From: Flavobacteriaceae bacterium PS02337
GTDB lineage: Bacteria > Bacteroidota > Bacteroidia > Flavobacteriales > Flavobacteriaceae
Direction: 5' to 3'
Length of the DNA: 64,000 nucleotides
NCBI GenBank assembly: GCA_029959285.1
Contig: JASCOE010000004.1
Coordinates: 1-64,000 of the forward strand
Under the pieces are notes generated by a model. That model did no database searches. It was not told where the DNA came from and saw nothing but the letters and a program-made list of their open reading frames with translations. A program made the position numbers and the translations under genes. Shown here in pieces: positions 8,793 to 19,981 of this stretch. Every line of letters starts with the position of its first letter. Position 1 is the first letter of the stretch.

Positions 8793-11084
8793 ATGAACAA
8801 AGAGAGTAAAAGAAGAGAAGCGTTACTGTACCATTCAGAGCCGACTCCAGGAAAAATTCAGGTAGTTCCAACAAAAAAATATGCAACCCAGAGAGACTTA
8901 TCACTGGCTTATTCGCCGGGAGTTGCAGAACCATGTTTAGCAATCGCAGAAAACATTGATGACGTTTACAAATATACAGCAAAAGGAAATTTAGTAGCCG
9001 TAATTTCTAACGGTACCGCGGTTTTAGGACTTGGAAACATTGGTCCAGAAGCAGGAAAACCTGTAATGGAAGGAAAAGGTTTATTATTTAAAATTTTCTC
9101 AGATATTGATGTTTTTGATATCGAAATAGGTACTGAAAATGTTGAAGAATTTATTCAGACCGTAAAAAATATCGCTCCAACTTTTGGAGGTATTAATCTT
9201 GAAGATATTAAAGCTCCAGAATCTTTTGAAATTGAAAGAAGATTGATCGAAGAATTGGATATTCCAGTAATGCACGACGATCAGCACGGAACTGCAATTA
9301 TCTCTTCTGCGGCTTTAATTAATGCTCTTGAATTGGCAGGAAAAAAAGCAGAAGATGTAAAAGTAGTAGTTTCTGGTGCAGGTTCTGCGGCAATTGCTTG
9401 TACAGATTTATATGTATTATTAGGCGTAAAAGTAGAAAACGTTTTAATGTACAACAGTAAAGGACTTTTAACAAAAGACAATCCTTCACTTTCAGATTTA
9501 CAATTAAAATATGCTATTGACGGACCTAAAATTCCTTTGGCAGATGCTGTAAAAGATGCCGATGTTTTTATCGGATTATCTTCTGGCGATATTCTTTCTC
9601 CAGAAATGTTACTTTCTATGGCACAAAACCCAATCGTTTTTGCAATGGCAAATCCGAACCCGGAAATCGATTATAATTTAGCTGTAGAAACTCGTAAAGA
9701 CGTTATTATGGCGACAGGACGTTCAGATTTTCCTAATCAGGTAAATAACGTTTTAGGTTTCCCTTATATTTTTAGAGGAGCATTAGACGTTAGAGCGACT
9801 AAAATTAATGAAGAAATGAAAATGGCCGCTGTAAAAGCATTGGCTATTTTGGCAAAAGAACCAGTTCCAGAGCAAGTTAACGTAGCTTATGGAGCAACAA
9901 AACTTGGTTTCGGACAAGAATATATTATTCCAAAACCATTTGATCCTAGATTGATTACTGTTGTAGCGCCTGCGGTTGCAAAAGCAGCAATGGAATCTGG
10001 AGTGGCAAAAAATCCTATTACAGACTGGGCAGCTTATGAAGATGTGCTTCGCGAAAGAATGGGTAACGATAATAAAATGGTGCGTTTAATTACAAACCGT
10101 GCAAAATTAGATCCGAAGAAAATTGTTTTTGCAGAAGCAGATCAATTAAATGTTTTAAAAGCTGCACAAATTGTTTACGAAGACGGAATTGGATTCCCAG
10201 TTTTATTAGGAAACAAAGAACAGATTTTAGAATTAAAAGAAGAATTAGGTTTTGACGCTGATCTTGAAATCATTGATCCTAAAACGGATGAAGAAGCAGA
10301 AAGACGTAACCGATTTGCAAAATCTTTCTGGGAAACTAGAGGACGCAGAGGTGTTTCTAAATTAGACGCTGAAAAATTCATGCGCGAAAGAAATTATTTT
10401 GCTGCAATGATGGTAAATGAAGGTGAAGCAGATGCTTTAGTTACGGGACATTCAAGAAGTTATCCTTCGGTTGTAAAACCAATGTTACAATTAATAGAAA
10501 AAGCACCAAATGCTTCATTAGTAGCAACAGCAAACATGATGTTGACTTCACGCGGGCCAATGTTTTTATCAGATACTGCAATAAACATTAATCCGTCTGC
10601 ACAAGATTTGATTAACATTGCAATTATGACGGCTAAAACAGCAAAAATGTTCGGAATTGAGCCTGTTATTGCAATGGTTTCGTTTTCAAACTTTGGTTCT
10701 TCGACTAGTCCAAGTGCTTCAAAAGTAAGAGAAGCAGTTGCTTATTTACACAAAAATCATCCAGAAATGATTGTTGATGGAGAAATTCAGGCAGATTTTG
10801 CATTAAATCAAGAAATGCTTGAAGAGAAATTTCCATTTTCTAAATTAGCAGGAAAAAAAGTAAACACATTGATTTTCCCTAACTTAGAATCAGCAAACAT
10901 CACTTATAAATTGTTGAAAGAATTGTATAAAGTGAATTCAATTGGACCAATTATGATGGGAATGGGTAAACCAGTTCACATTTTCCAATTAGGTGCAAGT
11001 GTTGAAGAAATGGTAAACATGGCTGCAATCGCAGTTATCGACGCTCAAGAAAAGGAAAATAAAAAGAATAAAACGGCACAATAA
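8793..11084 (+). CDS. maeB: NADP-dependent malic enzyme with phosphotransacetylase-like domain
   Basis: 763 residues, the usual length of MaeB. The N-terminal half (about 1-430) is the malic enzyme: [23 protein letters not shown], the metal/substrate segment DDQHGTA and the Rossmann loop [13 protein letters not shown]. The C-terminal third (about 435-755) is phosphate acetyltransferase-like ([26 protein letters not shown]); in MaeB proteins it is regulatory and binds acetyl-CoA-type effectors. The enzyme oxidatively decarboxylates malate to pyruvate with NADP+, supplying NADPH and pyruvate in the cytosol. It appears monocistronic, with a -7 element just upstream. Confidence 0.95.
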   Translation: MNKESKRREALLYHSEPTPGKIQVVPTKKYATQRDLSLAYSPGVAEPCLAIAENIDDVYKYTAKGNLVAVISNGTAVLGLGNIGPEAGKPVMEGKGLLFKIFSDIDVFDIEIGTENVEEFIQTVKNIAPTFGGINLEDIKAPESFEIERRLIEELDIPVMHDDQHGTAIISSAALINALELAGKKAEDVKVVVSGAGSAAIACTDLYVLLGVKVENVLMYNSKGLLTKDNPSLSDLQLKYAIDGPKIPLADAVKDADVFIGLSSGDILSPEMLLSMAQNPIVFAMANPNPEIDYNLAVETRKDVIMATGRSDFPNQVNNVLGFPYIFRGALDVRATKINEEMKMAAVKALAILAKEPVPEQVNVAYGATKLGFGQEYIIPKPFDPRLITVVAPAVAKAAMESGVAKNPITDWAAYEDVLRERMGNDNKMVRLITNRAKLDPKKIVFAEADQLNVLKAAQIVYEDGIGFPVLLGNKEQILELKEELGFDADLEIIDPKTDEEAERRNRFAKSFWETRGRRGVSKLDAEKFMRERNYFAAMMVNEGEADALVTGHSRSYPSVVKPMLQLIEKAPNASLVATANMMLTSRGPMFLSDTAININPSAQDLINIAIMTAKTAKMFGIEPVIAMVSFSNFGSSTSPSASKVREAVAYLHKNHPEMIVDGEIQADFALNQEMLEEKFPFSKLAGKKVNTLIFPNLESANITYKLLKELYKVNSIGPIMMGMGKPVHIFQLGASVEEMVNMAAIAVIDAQEKENKKNKTAQ

Positions 11085-11109
11085 ACGTTCTAACAAGGAT
11101 TGGGCAAAT

Positions 11110-11143
11110 TTGTCGTAGTTTTATGGCATTTTTGTTATATTTG
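11110..11143 (+). promoter_or_regulatory. Promoter of ruvA, probably reading into sprA
   Basis: TTG (11110-11112) and TATATTTG (11136-11143) are 23 bases apart and match the Bacteroidota sigma-A promoter. The ATG of ruvA is 20 bases downstream. sprA follows ruvA after 24 bp with no terminator between, so this promoter likely serves both. Confidence 0.65.
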
Positions 11144-11162
11144 ATACTAAGAAATTACATTT

Positions 11163-11744
11163 ATGATAGCACATTTGCAAGGCAAATTAGTAGAAAAAAA
11201 TCCTACAGAGGTTGTAATTGATTGTGGAGGTGTTGGTTATCAGGTAAATATATCCCTGCATACCTTCTCCTTAATTCCAAATTCTGAAAATATAAAATTG
11301 TATACGCATCTTCAAATCAAAGAAGATGCGCATACTTTATATGGTTTTGCCGAAAAATCGGAACGAGAAATTTTTAGAATGTTACTTTCAGTTTCAGGAA
11401 TTGGAGCTGGAATCGCGAGAACAATGCTTTCGTCAATAGAGCCAAAACAAATTATTAATGCCATTGCATCGGGAGATGTTGGTATAATTCAGTCTATCAA
11501 AGGGATAGGAAACAAAACAGCACAAAGAGTTATACTTGATTTAAAAGATAAAGTGTTAAAGTTGTACGATTTGGATGAAGTTTCGGTAGTTCAAAACAAT
11601 AGAAATCGAGATGAAGCGTTATCTGCTTTGGAAGTTTTAGGTTTTGTTCGAAAAGCTTCTGAAAAAGTAGTTGAAAAGATCGTTAAAGAAGATCCGGAAG
11701 CTACTGTAGAAACAATCATCAAAAAGGCTTTAAAAAGCTTATAA
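11163..11744 (+). CDS. ruvA: Holliday junction branch-migration protein RuvA
   Basis: 193 residues, close to the typical 200. It has the OB-fold N-terminus (MIAHLQGKLVEKNPTEVVID), two helix-hairpin-helix motifs (LLSVSGIGAGIARTML and IQSIKGIGNKTAQRVILDL) and the C-terminal RuvB-contacting domain (about 145-193). RuvA binds four-way junctions and loads the RuvB motor during recombinational repair. It lies directly upstream of sprA, as in other flavobacteria. ruvB and ruvC are not in the window. Confidence 0.97.
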   Translation: MIAHLQGKLVEKNPTEVVIDCGGVGYQVNISLHTFSLIPNSENIKLYTHLQIKEDAHTLYGFAEKSEREIFRMLLSVSGIGAGIARTMLSSIEPKQIINAIASGDVGIIQSIKGIGNKTAQRVILDLKDKVLKLYDLDEVSVVQNNRNRDEALSALEVLGFVRKASEKVVEKIVKEDPEATVETIIKKALKSL

Positions 11745-11768
11745 ATTCATTTTATATAAAAGAATTCT

Positions 11769-14700
11769 ATGCGTAAAATTTGTATTTTGTTGCTGGTTTT
11801 GCTTTGCGGTAATGTTTTGCGTGCGCAGGTAACTCCGTCGACTCAAGATACAACTAAAACTCAGTTTTCAGTTGGTAAAATTGAGCTTGCAGATCCTCCA
11901 AGTATATTGTCGGCTTACAAGTATGATCCAATTACAGATCGTTACATTTATACCAATTCGGTTGATGGTTTTTCTATCAATTACCCTTTAATTTTAACGC
12001 CAAGAGAATACGAAGATTTACTTCTAAAAGAATCCAGAAGGAATTATTTTAGAAAAAAAATGGACGCTATAGATGGTAAAAAACAAGGAGCTGAGGCTGC
12101 TAAGAAAGATCTTCTTCCAAGATATTACATCAATTCAAGTTTGTTCGAAAGTATTTTTGGAAGTAATACAATTGACGTAAAACCTACAGGATCAGTTGAA
12201 ATGGACTTAGGTTTACGTTACACCAAACAAGACAATCCTTCCTTTTCACCGAGAAATAGATCCAGTCTGACTTTTGATTTCGATCAAAGAATCAGCATGA
12301 GTTTAATGGGGAAAATTGGAACGCGTTTAGAAGTTAATGCGAATTACGATACGCAATCTACATTTGCTTTCCAAAATTTATTTAAATTGGCTTATACTCC
12401 TTCAGAAGATGATATTGTTCAGAAAGTTGAAGTTGGTAACGTCAGCATGCCTTTAAACAGTACATTGATTCGAGGTGCACAAAGTTTATTTGGGGTTAAA
12501 ACCCAACTGCAATTTGGTAAAACTACCATTACTGGAGTTTTTTCAGAACAAAAATCACAAACCAAAAGTATAGTCGCAGAAGGTGGAGGTACAGTTCAGA
12601 ACTTTGATTTGTTTGCTTTAGATTATGATAATGACCGACATTTCTTCTTATCTCAATACTTTAGAAATAAATACGATTCATCTCTAAGAAATTATCCTTT
12701 AATTGACAGCCGAGTTCAAGTAACAAGAATTGAGGTTTGGGTTACCAATAAACAAAATAGGGTTGCAGTAAATAATAACAATTTAAGAAATATTATTGCG
12801 CTTCAGGATTTAGGAGAAGGTGAGGTTTCTGGCGTTCCAGACAATGAAGTAGTTGTAATTACTAATCCAACGGGCTTTTTTAATAATGGTATTGATGCTC
12901 CAACAGACAATACCAATAACAAATATGACCCAGCCGCAATTGGAAAAGCAGGAAGTTATTTGAATACCAATATTCGAGAAATTGTTACAGCCAAATCTGG
13001 ATTTAACAATACAAACGTAGCTGAAGGTACTGATTACTCTGTTTTAGAAAATGCTAGAAAATTAACCACAAACGAATATACTTTTAATCCTCAATTAGGT
13101 TATATCTCATTGCAACAGCGTTTGGCAAACGATGAAATTCTTGCAGTCGCTTTTGAATATACAGTTGGAGGTAAAGTGTATCAGGTTGGAGAATTTGGAA
13201 GTGACGGTGTTGATGCAACAGTTGTTACTGGAAATAATAATTCGAATCAGGCAATTGTAACACAAAGTTTGGTTTTGAAAATGCTGAAAAGTAGTTTGAC
13301 AAACGTTCAAAATCCAGTTTGGAATTTGATGATGAAAAACGTTTATCAAATTCCGCAGGCTTATCAAATTAAACAAGAAGATTTTAGACTTAATATTCTT
13401 TACACAGATCCTTCGCCAATAAATTATATTACGCCAGTTACAGGAACTCTCTTCCCAGATGATGATCCTGCAAACCCAAATCCAGATAATTATTATATTA
13501 CTAAAACACCATTATTAAATGTTTTCAACCTAGATCAGTTAAATTATAATAATGATCCGCAAAAAGGTGGAGATGGTTTCTTTGATTATGTTCCAGGGAT
13601 AACAGTTGATGTTCAAAATGCTCGAATTATTTTCACTACGAAAGAACCTTTTGGAGAGCTATTATTTAAAAAATTAAATACAGGAACATCAGGTGAAACT
13701 TATAATGATCCAACGACATATAATCCGAATCAGCGTAAATATGTATTTAGAAATATGTATAAGAATACGCAGGCTGGTGCTTTACAGGATAGTGATAAAA
13801 ATAAATTTTTGTTAAGAGGAAAATACAAATCTTCGGGCAGTAATGGTATTCCTATTGGTGCATTTAATGTTCCTCAAGGATCTGTTGTTGTAACAGCTGG
13901 AGGTAGAGTATTGCAAGAAGGAATTGATTATAGTGTCGATTATCAATTAGGACGTGTACAGATTTTAGATCCTTCACTTCAGGCTTCGAATACACCAATT
14001 GAAGTTTCTTTAGAAAATAATTCAATTTTCGGACAACAGACCAGAAGATTCATGGGGTTGAATGTTGAACATAAGATTTCAGATAAATTTGTTGTAGGCG
14101 GAACATTCTTAAAGATGACAGAACGCCCTTTTACTCAAAAATCGAGTTATGGACAAGAATCTGTAAATAACACTATTTTTGGTTTCAACGGAAATTATTC
14201 AACGGAAGTTCCATTCTTGACAAGATTGGCAAACAAACTTCCTAACATTGATACAGATGTTCCTTCAAATCTTTCTATTCGCGGTGAGGTTGCGTTTTTA
14301 AAACCAGATGCTCCAAAAGCAAGTGATTTTGAAGGAGAAGCAACTATTTATATTGATGATTTTGAAGGTTCGCAGACTACTATCGATATGAGATCTGCTT
14401 ATGCGTGGAGTTTGGCTTCAACACCATTTATAACATCGGCTACAGATAATACTTTCAATGCTAGTTCAAATACATTAGAGTATGGTTATAAACGTGCTAA
14501 ATTAGCTTGGTATACTATTGATCCAATTTTTTACACTACAAAACCATCGGGAATTTCAAATGATGATTTGTCTTTAAATAGTACAAGAAGAGTTTATAGT
14601 AGAGAGCTTTATCCAAATACAGATATTGCGCAAGGTCAGATTCAAGTTATTAATACGCTCGATTTATCTTATTATCCATCAGATAGAGGGCCTTATAATA

Positions 14701-17700
14701 ATAACCCAAATTTTGGTGCGAGTAGTCCATCTACTAATTTTGGTGGAATTATGCGCGCTTTAAATTCAACTAATTTTGAACAAGGAAACGTAGAATATAT
14801 TCAGTTTTGGGTACTCGATCCGTATGTTGGAAATGGAGAATCTCCGGTAAGTAATACGGGAAAAATTTATTTCAATTTAGGTGAAGTTTCAGAGGACGTT
14901 TTAAAAGACGGAAGAAAACAATACGAAAACGGATTAGGGCCAGATCAAGTTATGGTAAATCCGCAGCCGCAATGGGGAGATGTTCCGGCATCTCAATCGC
15001 TAATTTATGCTTTTGACACTAACGCAGATAATCGTAGAAATCAAGACGTTGGTTTAGATGGTCTTCCAAATTCAAGAGAAGGCTCAGTTTATACAAATTA
15101 TGCAGGTGAAGAAGATCCAGCTGCAGACGATTACAGGTATTACTTAAACACAGACGGTGGCGTTTTAGATCGTTATAAAAGATATAACGGAACAGACGGA
15201 AACTCTGCGGTAAGTGTAGACGATCCAAACCGTGGTTCAACAACACTTCCAGATGTTGAAGATATCAACCGTGATAATACAATGAGTACAATCAATGCAT
15301 ACTATGAATATAGTATCGATTTAAGACCGGGTATGCAGGTTGGAGAAAATTATATTACTGATATTAGAGAAGTAAGTAACGTAGAACTTCCAAATGGAGG
15401 ATCTACGAATGCAAGATGGATTCAGTTTAAAATTCCAGTTTCTCAACCGCAAAATACTATTGGAAACATTACTGATTTTAGATCAATTCGTTTTATGAGA
15501 ATGTTCATGACTGGATTTAATGATCAAATGACAGTTCGTTTCGGAGCTTTAGATTTAGTGCGAGGAGAATGGAGAAGATATACAGGTACATTAGATGCAA
15601 ATGATACAAATCCTGCTGATGACGGAACTGAATTTGATGTTGCTGCCGTAAATATTCAAGAAAACGGAACTAAATGTCCAGTAAATTATGTTATTCCACC
15701 GGGCGTTCAAAGAGAGCAATTGTATAACAATAATACGATCATTAATCAAAACGAACAATCATTAGCATTAAGAGTTGGTGGTTCAGGATTAGAATATCAA
15801 GATTCGCGAGCAGTTTTCAAAAATGTAAGTGTGGATATGCGTCAATACAAAAAATTGAAAATGTTTCTTCACGCAGAACCGCTTCCAAATGAAAGTCCGC
15901 TTTTAGATGATGAAATGGTTGGATTTATTCGTTTTGGTAACGACTTTACGCAGAACTTCTATCAAATCGAAATCCCATTAAAAGTAACAAGAACGGGCGG
16001 GTCGTGTACAATAAGTCCAGATCAAGTTTGGCTTGACGAAAATAATATTGATGTCGCTTTATCATTATTGACTAGAATGAAAATTTTGGCAATGAAGATA
16101 GATCCTAACGATCCGATTAGAGATGTAAATGGAATTTATTATCCAGATCGAGATCCATCTGTAGAAGGCGGTGACCAGGATAGTAAATTGACATTAGGTA
16201 TAAAAGGAAATCCTAATTTTGGTTTGGTTCGAAATTTAATGGTCGGAGTAAAAAGTGCCGCAGATCATAAAGATATAAAAGGAGAAGTTTGGTTTAACGA
16301 ACTTCGTATGTCTGATATGGAAAATAAAGGCGGTATGGCGGCATTATTGAATATTGATACCAATATGGCCGATTTTGCAACTTTATCTGCTTCGGGTAAA
16401 AAGAGTACAATTGGTTTTGGTTCACTAGAACAAGGAGCAAACGAAAGAGATAGAGAAGATATTCAACAATATAATATTGTTACAAATATGAATTTAGGAA
16501 AATTACTTCCTAAAAAATGGGGAATAAATCTTCCGTTTAATTACGCAATTGGAGAAGAAGTGATTACTCCAGAGTATGATCCGTTCAATCAAGATATTAA
16601 ACTAAAACAATTAATTGCAGAAACTACTGATCCAGCAGAAAAAGAAAACATCAGAACGCGTGCAATAGATTATACAAAACGTAAAAGTATCAACTTTATC
16701 GGCGTAAGAAAAGATAGAGCTCCAGAGCAGAAACCTCATGTTTACGATGTAGAAAATTTCACTTTCTCTCAATCTTATAATCAAGTAGAAAGACATGATT
16801 ATGAAGTTGAAGATTACAATGATGAACAATCTAATACGGCTGTTAATTACGCTTATACTTTTCAACCAAAAGAAGTAACGCCGTTTAAGCAGACTAAATT
16901 CATGAAAAAAAGTGATTATTGGAAAATGTTGAGCGATTTTAATTTTAATTATCTTCCTTCAAATGTTTCTTTTAATACAAATATTATAAGACAAAGCAAT
17001 CGCCAGCAATATAGACAAGTTGAAGATGTTCAAGGAATTGGTCTTGACGCGCTTTACAGAAGAAACTTTGCATTTAATTATCAATATGGTTTCGGATTTA
17101 ATTTGACAAAATCACTGAAATTGAATTATACTGCGGCTTCAAATAATATTGTGAGAAACTTTCTGAATGATGATAATACACCAAAAGAAGACTTCAATAT
17201 TTGGGAAGATTATTTCGATATCGGAACACCAAATCAGCATTTACAGCAGTTGGTTTTAAATTATGATATTCCTATTAATAAAATTCCAGTTTTTAGTTTT
17301 ATAAAAGCGAATTACTCTTATACTGCCGATTATAATTGGCAGCGATCATCGACAGCATTATCTCAATATGAGGAAAATGGTGTTACGTGGAATTTGGGGA
17401 ATACAATTCAAAATGCAAATTCAAACACTTTTGCTGCGACCCTAAACATGAATTTATTTTATAAATATGTGGGTCTGACTCCAGGGCCAAAACAAGCAAA
17501 AGCAAAACCGGCGGCGCCACCAAAACCTGGAGAAAAAATTGTAAATACAGCAAAACCAACTGTAAGCAGTAGTCCTTTTTATGATGGATTGATTGGAGTT
17601 TTAACTAGTGTTAAGAATATTCAAGTTAATTACACTAAAAATAACGGAACGGTTTTGCCAGGATATATTCCGGGAGTTGGTTTCTTTGGAACCTCTAAAC

Positions 17701-19025
17701 CTTCATTAGGATTTGTTTTTGGTAGTCAGGATGATGTTCGTTACGAAGCGGCTAAGAATGGTTGGCTAACCGATTATCAAAATTTTAATCAAAACTATAC
17801 ACAAGTAAGTACTAAGACTTTAAAAGTAACAGCAAACCTTGATGTGCTTCCAGATTTAAAAGTCGATTTAACGATGGATCGTTCTTATTCTGAGAATTCT
17901 TCAGAACAATATACTGTTGTAGATTCGATTGGAAAATTGTTTTACAAACCGTTATCGCCATATACTTATGGAATGTTTTCTATTTCAACTGTATTGATAA
18001 AAACAGCTTTCTCAACAAGTAATGAAACGCAATCGGCGGCTTTTGATGATTTTAGAAATAATCGTTTAGTAATTGCAAATCGATTGGCTGAAGAACGTTA
18101 TGGAAGTGGAATGCCAATTCCTAGATATGATGCCGCGGCTCTTCCTCCCGAAGATGCTACTGCACCTGTAGATGATCTTGCAAATCCAAATAATAGTGAA
18201 AGAAAGTTGATTCAATCCAATGATGGTTATCCGATTGGATATACTAAAAGTAATCAGGCAGTATTGTTGCCTTCGTTCTTGGCTGCATATACTGGAAAAG
18301 ATGCTTCAAATGCTTCAACTGGTATTTTTAGAAATTTCCCGATTCCGAACTGGTCGATAAAATATAATGGATTGATGCGCTACAAGTATTTTAAAGATCA
18401 CTTTAAGCGTTTTTCATTACAGCATAATTATAGAGCTTCTTATACGATTAGCCAGTTCAGGTCGAACTTTGATTATCTTGAAAATCCAAATGGACAAGAT
18501 GTGAATTCAAATTTCTTCAACAAAACAATTATGTCAAATGTTAACTTGGTAGAGCAATTTAGTCCGCTTATTCGAGTAGATTTTGAGTTGAAAAGTTCGT
18601 TGCGTTTATTGACAGAAATCAAAAAAGACCGCGCTTTATCAATGAGTTTTGACAATAATTTATTGACAGAAGTTAAAGGAATAGAGTATGTGGTTGGATT
18701 AGGATATCGTTTTAAAGATGTAATCTTTTCTTCTAGATTAGCAGATAATCCAACAGGAATTATTAAAAGTGATATCAATATTAAAGCAGATTTTTCTTTT
18801 AGAAATAATGAAACGCTTGTGCGTTATTTAGATTACGATAATAATCAGTTAGCGGCTGGACAGAATATTTGGACATTAAAACTAACGGCAGATTATGCTT
18901 TCAGTAAAAACTTAACCGCCATATTCTATTATGATCATTCGTTCTCGAAAGCAGTTATTTCGACTTCATTTCCTCTAACGAATATCAGATCAGGATTCAC
19001 ACTTCGTTATAATTTTGGAAATTAA
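11769..19025 (+). CDS. sprA: T9SS outer-membrane translocon SprA (Sov)
   Basis: 2418 residues, matching the length of F. johnsoniae SprA. A signal peptide (1-20, ending VLRAQ) is followed by SprA-type sequence throughout: DLGLRYTKQDNP, repeated GEVWFNELRMSD-type segments, and a C-terminal barrel strand ending TLRYNFGN. SprA is the giant single-chain outer-membrane barrel through which T9SS cargo such as adhesins passes; it works with PorV and plug proteins and is required for gliding. In this window it would export the adhesin at 1-4739. It is preceded by ruvA at 24 bp and followed by gcvH, which has its own -7 element. No frameshift or truncation is seen. Confidence 0.96.
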   Translation: MRKICILLLVLLCGNVLRAQVTPSTQDTTKTQFSVGKIELADPPSILSAYKYDPITDRYIYTNSVDGFSINYPLILTPREYEDLLLKESRRNYFRKKMDAIDGKKQGAEAAKKDLLPRYYINSSLFESIFGSNTIDVKPTGSVEMDLGLRYTKQDNPSFSPRNRSSLTFDFDQRISMSLMGKIGTRLEVNANYDTQSTFAFQNLFKLAYTPSEDDIVQKVEVGNVSMPLNSTLIRGAQSLFGVKTQLQFGKTTITGVFSEQKSQTKSIVAEGGGTVQNFDLFALDYDNDRHFFLSQYFRNKYDSSLRNYPLIDSRVQVTRIEVWVTNKQNRVAVNNNNLRNIIALQDLGEGEVSGVPDNEVVVITNPTGFFNNGIDAPTDNTNNKYDPAAIGKAGSYLNTNIREIVTAKSGFNNTNVAEGTDYSVLENARKLTTNEYTFNPQLGYISLQQRLANDEILAVAFEYTVGGKVYQVGEFGSDGVDATVVTGNNNSNQAIVTQSLVLKMLKSSLTNVQNPVWNLMMKNVYQIPQAYQIKQEDFRLNILYTDPSPINYITPVTGTLFPDDDPANPNPDNYYITKTPLLNVFNLDQLNYNNDPQKGGDGFFDYVPGITVDVQNARIIFTTKEPFGELLFKKLNTGTSGETYNDPTTYNPNQRKYVFRNMYKNTQAGALQDSDKNKFLLRGKYKSSGSNGIPIGAFNVPQGSVVVTAGGRVLQEGIDYSVDYQLGRVQILDPSLQASNTPIEVSLENNSIFGQQTRRFMGLNVEHKISDKFVVGGTFLKMTERPFTQKSSYGQESVNNTIFGFNGNYSTEVPFLTRLANKLPNIDTDVPSNLSIRGEVAFLKPDAPKASDFEGEATIYIDDFEGSQTTIDMRSAYAWSLASTPFITSATDNTFNASSNTLEYGYKRAKLAWYTIDPIFYTTKPSGISNDDLSLNSTRRVYSRELYPNTDIAQGQIQVINTLDLSYYPSDRGPYNNNPNFGASSPSTNFGGIMRALNSTNFEQGNVEYIQFWVLDPYVGNGESPVSNTGKIYFNLGEVSEDVLKDGRKQYENGLGPDQVMVNPQPQWGDVPASQSLIYAFDTNADNRRNQDVGLDGLPNSREGSVYTNYAGEEDPAADDYRYYLNTDGGVLDRYKRYNGTDGNSAVSVDDPNRGSTTLPDVEDINRDNTMSTINAYYEYSIDLRPGMQVGENYITDIREVSNVELPNGGSTNARWIQFKIPVSQPQNTIGNITDFRSIRFMRMFMTGFNDQMTVRFGALDLVRGEWRRYTGTLDANDTNPADDGTEFDVAAVNIQENGTKCPVNYVIPPGVQREQLYNNNTIINQNEQSLALRVGGSGLEYQDSRAVFKNVSVDMRQYKKLKMFLHAEPLPNESPLLDDEMVGFIRFGNDFTQNFYQIEIPLKVTRTGGSCTISPDQVWLDENNIDVALSLLTRMKILAMKIDPNDPIRDVNGIYYPDRDPSVEGGDQDSKLTLGIKGNPNFGLVRNLMVGVKSAADHKDIKGEVWFNELRMSDMENKGGMAALLNIDTNMADFATLSASGKKSTIGFGSLEQGANERDREDIQQYNIVTNMNLGKLLPKKWGINLPFNYAIGEEVITPEYDPFNQDIKLKQLIAETTDPAEKENIRTRAIDYTKRKSINFIGVRKDRAPEQKPHVYDVENFTFSQSYNQVERHDYEVEDYNDEQSNTAVNYAYTFQPKEVTPFKQTKFMKKSDYWKMLSDFNFNYLPSNVSFNTNIIRQSNRQQYRQVEDVQGIGLDALYRRNFAFNYQYGFGFNLTKSLKLNYTAASNNIVRNFLNDDNTPKEDFNIWEDYFDIGTPNQHLQQLVLNYDIPINKIPVFSFIKANYSYTADYNWQRSSTALSQYEENGVTWNLGNTIQNANSNTFAATLNMNLFYKYVGLTPGPKQAKAKPAAPPKPGEKIVNTAKPTVSSSPFYDGLIGVLTSVKNIQVNYTKNNGTVLPGYIPGVGFFGTSKPSLGFVFGSQDDVRYEAAKNGWLTDYQNFNQNYTQVSTKTLKVTANLDVLPDLKVDLTMDRSYSENSSEQYTVVDSIGKLFYKPLSPYTYGMFSISTVLIKTAFSTSNETQSAAFDDFRNNRLVIANRLAEERYGSGMPIPRYDAAALPPEDATAPVDDLANPNNSERKLIQSNDGYPIGYTKSNQAVLLPSFLAAYTGKDASNASTGIFRNFPIPNWSIKYNGLMRYKYFKDHFKRFSLQHNYRASYTISQFRSNFDYLENPNGQDVNSNFFNKTIMSNVNLVEQFSPLIRVDFELKSSLRLLTEIKKDRALSMSFDNNLLTEVKGIEYVVGLGYRFKDVIFSSRLADNPTGIIKSDINIKADFSFRNNETLVRYLDYDNNQLAAGQNIWTLKLTADYAFSKNLTAIFYYDHSFSKAVISTSFPLTNIRSGFTLRYNFGN

Positions 19026-19062
19026 TTTTTAGTTTCTAAACTAGATTTCATTAGAAGATTAT

Positions 19063-19070
19063 TACATTTG
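19063..19070 (+). promoter_or_regulatory. -7 promoter element upstream of gcvH
   Basis: TACATTTG matches TAnnTTTG and lies 40 bases upstream of the gcvH ATG. No obvious -33 TTG. Confidence 0.5.
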
Positions 19071-19110
19071 TGACATAAATTTTAAATTATCAATTTTCAA
19101 ACATACTATT

Positions 19111-19491
19111 ATGAGCATACCAGCAAATTTAAAGTACACAAAAGATCACGAATGGGTTAGCATCGAAGGAGATGTTGCGACTGTAGGAATTACTCATTTT
19201 GCACAAAAAGAGTTAGGAGATATCGTGTATGTTGAGGTAGAAACTTTAGATCAGACACTTTCAAAAGATGAAGTTTTTGGAACTGTTGAGGCTGTAAAAA
19301 CAGTTTCAGACTTATTTTTACCATTAACAGGTGAAATCATTGCTTTTAATGAAGATTTAGAAAGTGCTCCAGAAACTGTAAACTCAGATCCTTACGGTGC
19401 AGGATGGATGATAAAAATTAAAATTTCTGATGCATCAGAAATTGATTCTTTACTATCTGACGAAGCTTATAAAGAATTAATCGGTGCCTAA
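19111..19491 (+). CDS. gcvH: Glycine cleavage system H protein
   Basis: 126 residues, the full family length. The lipoyl domain carries the attachment lysine K63 in [13 protein letters not shown], and the C-terminus contains the conserved [12 protein letters not shown]. The protein shuttles the aminomethyl group between GcvP, GcvT and the dihydrolipoamide dehydrogenase. The other gcv genes are absent here. Its last codons overlap the GTG start of the VanZ-like gene by 8 bases, so the two are probably translated together. Confidence 0.96.
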   Translation: MSIPANLKYTKDHEWVSIEGDVATVGITHFAQKELGDIVYVEVETLDQTLSKDEVFGTVEAVKTVSDLFLPLTGEIIAFNEDLESAPETVNSDPYGAGWMIKIKISDASEIDSLLSDEAYKELIGA

Positions 19492-19867
19492 ACAATTTCT
19501 ATTAATTTGGGCAATTATCTGCTCTGGAATTATTGCATATTTATGTTTAACAGATTCCAGTAATCTACCTGCAGTTAATTTTCCGAGTTTAGACAAAATT
19601 ATTCATTTTTGTTTTCATTTTGGATTTACAATTTCTTGGATTTTGTTTTTCAAAAAGGAATTAAAAGGAAAAGAATCAGAAGATTTTAAAGCATATTTAA
19701 TATCATTTATATTTTCTGTTTTTTTTGGAATTACAATCGAAATTCTACAAGGCGCTCTTACTGCAACGAGAGCTGCAGATGTAACAGATATTTTGGCAAA
19801 TGCGCTTGGAGCGGTTATTGCTGTTTTTTCGGCAATCGCGTTTAGAAAGCAAATCAATAAAATATAA
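19484..19867 (+). CDS. VanZ family membrane protein
   Basis: 127 residues with four predicted transmembrane helices and the VanZ-like pattern: [15 protein letters not shown] in the second helix region and [27 protein letters not shown] near the end. The start is GTG at 19484, inside the end of gcvH. VanZ relatives have been linked to glycopeptide tolerance, but most have no known function, and this one sits in a conserved sprA-gcvH-vanZ arrangement rather than a resistance cluster. Family assignment is good; function unknown. Confidence 0.85.
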   Translation: MPKQFLLIWAIICSGIIAYLCLTDSSNLPAVNFPSLDKIIHFCFHFGFTISWILFFKKELKGKESEDFKAYLISFIFSVFFGITIEILQGALTATRAADVTDILANALGAVIAVFSAIAFRKQINKI

Positions 19868-19873
19868 ATATAG

Positions 19874-19897
19874 AAACCCACTTCGGTGGGTTTTTTT
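19874..19897 (+). terminator. Rho-independent terminator after the gcvH-vanZ unit
   Basis: AAACCCAC (19874-19881), a TTCG tetraloop and GTGGGTTT (19886-19893) form a perfect 8-bp hairpin followed by Ts to 19897. Confidence 0.92.
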
Positions 19898-19946
19898 ATA
19901 AGAAGAAATCAAGTTGTTAAAAGCTGTGTTTTTTCAATATTAAATG

Positions 19947-19954
19947 TACTTTTG
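19947..19954 (+). promoter_or_regulatory. -7 promoter element upstream of deoC
   Basis: TACTTTTG matches TAnnTTTG and is 27 bases upstream of the chosen deoC ATG. It supports the start at 19982 over the longer open frame that reaches back into the terminator. Confidence 0.55.
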
Positions 19955-19981
19955 TGCTGGTTTTCTGTAACTTCAACTGTT

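Noticed and set aside
19886-19981. Extended N-terminus of deoC
   Set aside because: The extra 32 codons overlap a strong terminator and the -7 promoter element, and homologous DeoC proteins begin near MNVKQYLDSTYLKT.
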